NCBI GenBank assembly: GCA_946549155.1
Contig: CAMNQN010000145.1
Span: 1-8,750 of the forward strand
Reading direction: 5' to 3'
Length of the DNA stretch: 8,750 nt
Source of the DNA: an uncultured Lachnospiraceae bacterium
GTDB lineage: Bacteria > Bacillota > Clostridia > Lachnospirales > Lachnospiraceae
Shown here piece after piece: positions 6,881-8,750 of the stretch (positions within the stretch are counted from its first letter, which is position 1; every line of letters starts with the position of its first letter). Made by a program: the position numbers and the translations under genes. Below the pieces are notes generated by a model. It was not told the origin of the DNA and did no database searches. It worked only from the letters and a program-made list of their open reading frames with translations.

Positions 6881-7683
6881 AAGCCCCGGCTCTTCAGATA
6901 AGCAGCCGAATCCGCCACCGCCTGATTCACCTCCGCCAGATCTTTCGGTCCGGACTGGGTAAACTCAATCTCAATACTGAAGGGACAGTCATTGCCGCAC
7001 TGTTCCAATTTCCGGAAAATCGTCGGGAAGTCAATGGTTCCTTTCCCCAGCGCCGGGAAATTCCATTCCTTCTGCGCTCCGGCCTTATCCTTCAGGTGCA
7101 TATAGGTAATATCCCCCATACATGCCTCAATATCCTCCACCGGATTCACTCCGCCATAAAACACAGCATTCGCCGTATCGTAATTAATCTTCACCCGGTC
7201 GGAATGCACCAGATCCGTAATCTCCTTTAAGATTCCTCCGGTACAATGTTCCCCGTGAATCTCCAGCACCAGCTGCATCCCGTAACGCTCCAGCAGCGGA
7301 ATCAGGCTGTCCAAATGCCTTGCCAGCACCTCGTTTCCGCTCTTTTCTTTATCTTCCAGGTGTGCCTCTCCCACAGAACTGACGATATAATCGCATCCGA
7401 AGAAACCGGCCAGCTCAATATTCCGGACAAAATCCGGAAGGCGGGAAGCATCCATCAGATTACAGTGCCCGCTCATGGCGAAGGGCATAACATCCATCTC
7501 CTCCATCCGGTTTCTCAGACCGGAAAGATATGCAAAGCTCTGGGTTGGGAAGACATGCTCCGTCCATCCCTTCGTGGCCGTCAGTTCCACATAATGAAAC
7601 CCGGCGGCGCGAATCCCTTCCAGAGCCTCCTCTATGGAATACCCGTGATAGCAATTTGAATTCACTCCTATGATCCGTTTCAT
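6871..7683 (-). CDS. Sugar phosphate isomerase/epimerase, xylose isomerase-like TIM barrel (isomerase A)
   Basis: This 270-residue protein fits the AP-endonuclease-2/xylose isomerase-like TIM barrel family, whose members use a divalent metal to isomerise or epimerise sugars and keto sugars in the cytoplasm. The expected metal ligands sit at successive strand ends: Glu141 in LEIHGEH, Asp169 in INYDTAN, His196 in MHLKDK, and Glu238 or Glu240 in SIEIEF. A GKGTIDF segment at 213-219 matches the family's conserved loop after the His ligand. The ATG at 7683 has a good GGGAGG ribosome binding site 8 nt upstream, and the gene begins 15 bp after the ROK stop, so the two are probably cotranscribed. It shares its fold with isomerase B (1245-2117), but motifs and length differ, so they probably catalyse different steps. 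Substrate cannot be read from sequence. A non-enzymatic or dehydratase role, as in IolE relatives, is also possible. Confidence 0.88.
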   Translation of the reverse strand: MKRIIGVNSNCYHGYSIEEALEGIRAAGFHYVELTATKGWTEHVFPTQSFAYLSGLRNRMEEMDVMPFAMSGHCNLMDASRLPDFVRNIELAGFFGCDYIVSSVGEAHLEDKEKSGNEVLARHLDSLIPLLERYGMQLVLEIHGEHCTGGILKEITDLVHSDRVKINYDTANAVFYGGVNPVEDIEACMGDITYMHLKDKAGAQKEWNFPALGKGTIDFPTIFRKLEQCGNDCPFSIEIEFTQSGPKDLAEVNQAVADSAAYLKSRGFVL

Positions 7684-7698
7684 CGTTTCTTCCTCCCA

Positions 7699-8750
7699 TC
7701 AGTCTCCCGCCAGGCCTTCGCCCAGCTCAAAGCAAAAATCCATATAGTATCTGGCCGCTCCACGCAGCAGAGCCGCCTCGTCCAAAGCGGCATACTCAAT
7801 TTGAGTGCGCTGCACAAACAGCTGAAATCCTACGCCGTCCATCGCGCTGCGAACCTGACGCAGAAAATACTCCCCCAGATTCCGTCCGTATCCGCCCAGC
7901 AAAATAAGCTTCACATTCACCAGCGTCACCAGATTTCCCAGTGCATATCCCAAATCCTTCGCCAGCGCATCAATGACCCTGAGCGCATCCTCATTTCCCT
8001 GTGCCGCCAGAGCGCCCACATCCTTAAAAAGGACCTGTCCCCTGTCTGCAAAGCTCTCCCGGGCCCCACATTCCGTGATTCTTCTGGACAATGCCTGTTC
8101 GCCAATCTCATTTTCCAGACAGCCATGGCCGCCGCAAACGCAGGCGCTTCCCATCCGGTCAATGGAAAAATGCCCGAACTGAGTAGCAATCCCGCCAACT
8201 CCTCCCAGAATATTTCCATCCAGCACAAACGCAGCACCGATACCATCGTTCAAATTCACATACACAAAATTATCCAACGCTTCCCCGCTGCCATAATTCT
8301 TCTCCGCATAGGCCAGACAGGCAGTATCATTGAAAAATACCAGCTGGTACTCCCCCAGTGCTTTTCTCACGGAAGGAATAAAATCCATCGTCTGTTCCTT
8401 CAAAAGCACCGCTGAAATCACCTGACCGCTCTCTGCGTCGATCATAGCCGGAAGAATAAAACAAACCGCCAAAATCTCGCTGCCCTGGCATTCCTTCGCA
8501 ATAAACTGCCTTACACGGCGGGGAATCGCTTCCTGCATCCGCTCCCCCGCCTCCGGCTTCCAGGTTTCAATACTGCCGGTTTCACAATTTAAATTCACCC
8601 TGGCAAACTGAATATGGCGCTTACACCAATTTACCACCACCAAACAGCGGCGCTGCCGGTCCAGATAAAGACTGTTGGGCTTTCTGCCCTGAAGCGTGCC
8701 GCAGTCCGCCACCAGCCCGCCATTTCGCACATATCCCTCCTGAATCAGCT
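7699..8750 (-). CDS. ROK-family (NagC/Mlc-type) transcriptional regulator, 5' end cut by window edge
   Basis: The frame stays open to the right edge, so the 349 residues visible lack the true N-terminus. A GTG at 8730 is not the start: the six codons before it read LIQEGY and continue into a winged-helix wing ending in GRKPNSLYL, the usual end of a ROK repressor DNA-binding domain. The ROK domain follows. Numbering from the GTG at 8730, it has FFND with the catalytic-type Asp at 135, a DGIGAA loop at 162-167, a zinc site (GH at 186-187 and CVCGGHGC at 197-204), CLE at 204-206, and LILLGG at 275-280. The N-terminal DxGxT phosphate loop is absent (VVVNWCKRH instead), which argues for a regulator rather than a kinase. 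The usual Glu of the GE(I/L)GH sugar-binding motif is Gln184. It stops 15 bp before isomerase A and probably controls the cluster in response to a sugar or sugar phosphate. Confidence in the family is high; the ligand is unknown. Confidence 0.92.
   Translation of the reverse strand, partial: LIQEGYVRNGGLVADCGTLQGRKPNSLYLDRQRRCLVVVNWCKRHIQFARVNLNCETGSIETWKPEAGERMQEAIPRRVRQFIAKECQGSEILAVCFILPAMIDAESGQVISAVLLKEQTMDFIPSVRKALGEYQLVFFNDTACLAYAEKNYGSGEALDNFVYVNLNDGIGAAFVLDGNILGGVGGIATQFGHFSIDRMGSACVCGGHGCLENEIGEQALSRRITECGARESFADRGQVLFKDVGALAAQGNEDALRVIDALAKDLGYALGNLVTLVNVKLILLGGYGRNLGEYFLRQVRSAMDGVGFQLFVQRTQIEYAALDEAALLRGAARYYMDFCFELGEGLAGD

Noticed and set aside
1245..7683. The two TIM-barrel genes as a recent duplication
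   Set aside because: Lengths, metal-site contexts and flanking motifs differ throughout, so they are distant family members.
7699..8750. Sugar kinase that would feed NagA
   Set aside because: The N-terminal phosphate loop is lost and a DNA-binding wing precedes the ROK domain, so it is better explained as a regulator.
1..8750. CRISPR array, transposon, tRNA or rRNA
   Set aside because: No spaced direct repeats, transposase motifs, terminal inverted repeats or RNA-gene-like sequences were seen, and almost all of the window is coding.

Overview
This 8.75 kb window holds one tightly packed, single-strand (minus) gene cluster for uptake and catabolism of a carbohydrate, most likely an N-acetylated amino sugar or a derivative of one. 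Eight genes are read right to left: a ROK-family regulator cut by the right edge, a TIM-barrel sugar isomerase/epimerase, a secreted substrate-binding protein, a double-domain ABC ATPase, a membrane permease, a Gfo/Idh/MocA oxidoreductase, a second TIM-barrel isomerase/epimerase, and an N-acetylglucosamine-6-phosphate deacetylase (nagA). Moderate-to-high GC, strong AGGAGG-type ribosome binding sites, GTG/TTG starts and the gene set suggest a Gram-positive anaerobe of the Clostridia, for example Lachnospiraceae. That taxonomic guess is inference only. No RNA gene, mobile element or CRISPR array was seen, and every long plus-strand reading frame is a shadow of a minus-strand gene.

Layout: 7699-8750 ROK regulator; 6871-7683 isomerase A; 6756-6870 an intercistronic leader with potential hairpins; 5757-6755 binding protein; 5700-5756 a spacer with a perfect 9-bp hairpin; 4167-5690 ATPase; 3224-4174 permease, overlapping the ATPase by 8 bp; 3141-3223 a spacer with two hairpins; 2133-3140 oxidoreductase; 1245-2117 isomerase B; 84-1226 nagA; 1-83 a flank with no assignable gene. 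Elsewhere the gaps are only 15-18 bp, so the set reads as an operon. The hairpin-bearing spacers set off the binding-protein gene and the ATPase-permease pair, a layout suited to producing different amounts of each transport component.

How the genes may work together (inference): the binding protein, ATPase and permease import an unphosphorylated sugar. The NAD(P)-dependent oxidoreductase and the two metal-dependent TIM-barrel enzymes oxidise, epimerise or isomerise it, NagA removes an acetyl group from a sugar phosphate, and the ROK protein senses a sugar or sugar phosphate to control expression. No dedicated sugar kinase, NagB deaminase or PTS gene is visible. The substrate and the route to the NagA step are therefore not set by this window, and this is its most interesting open question.
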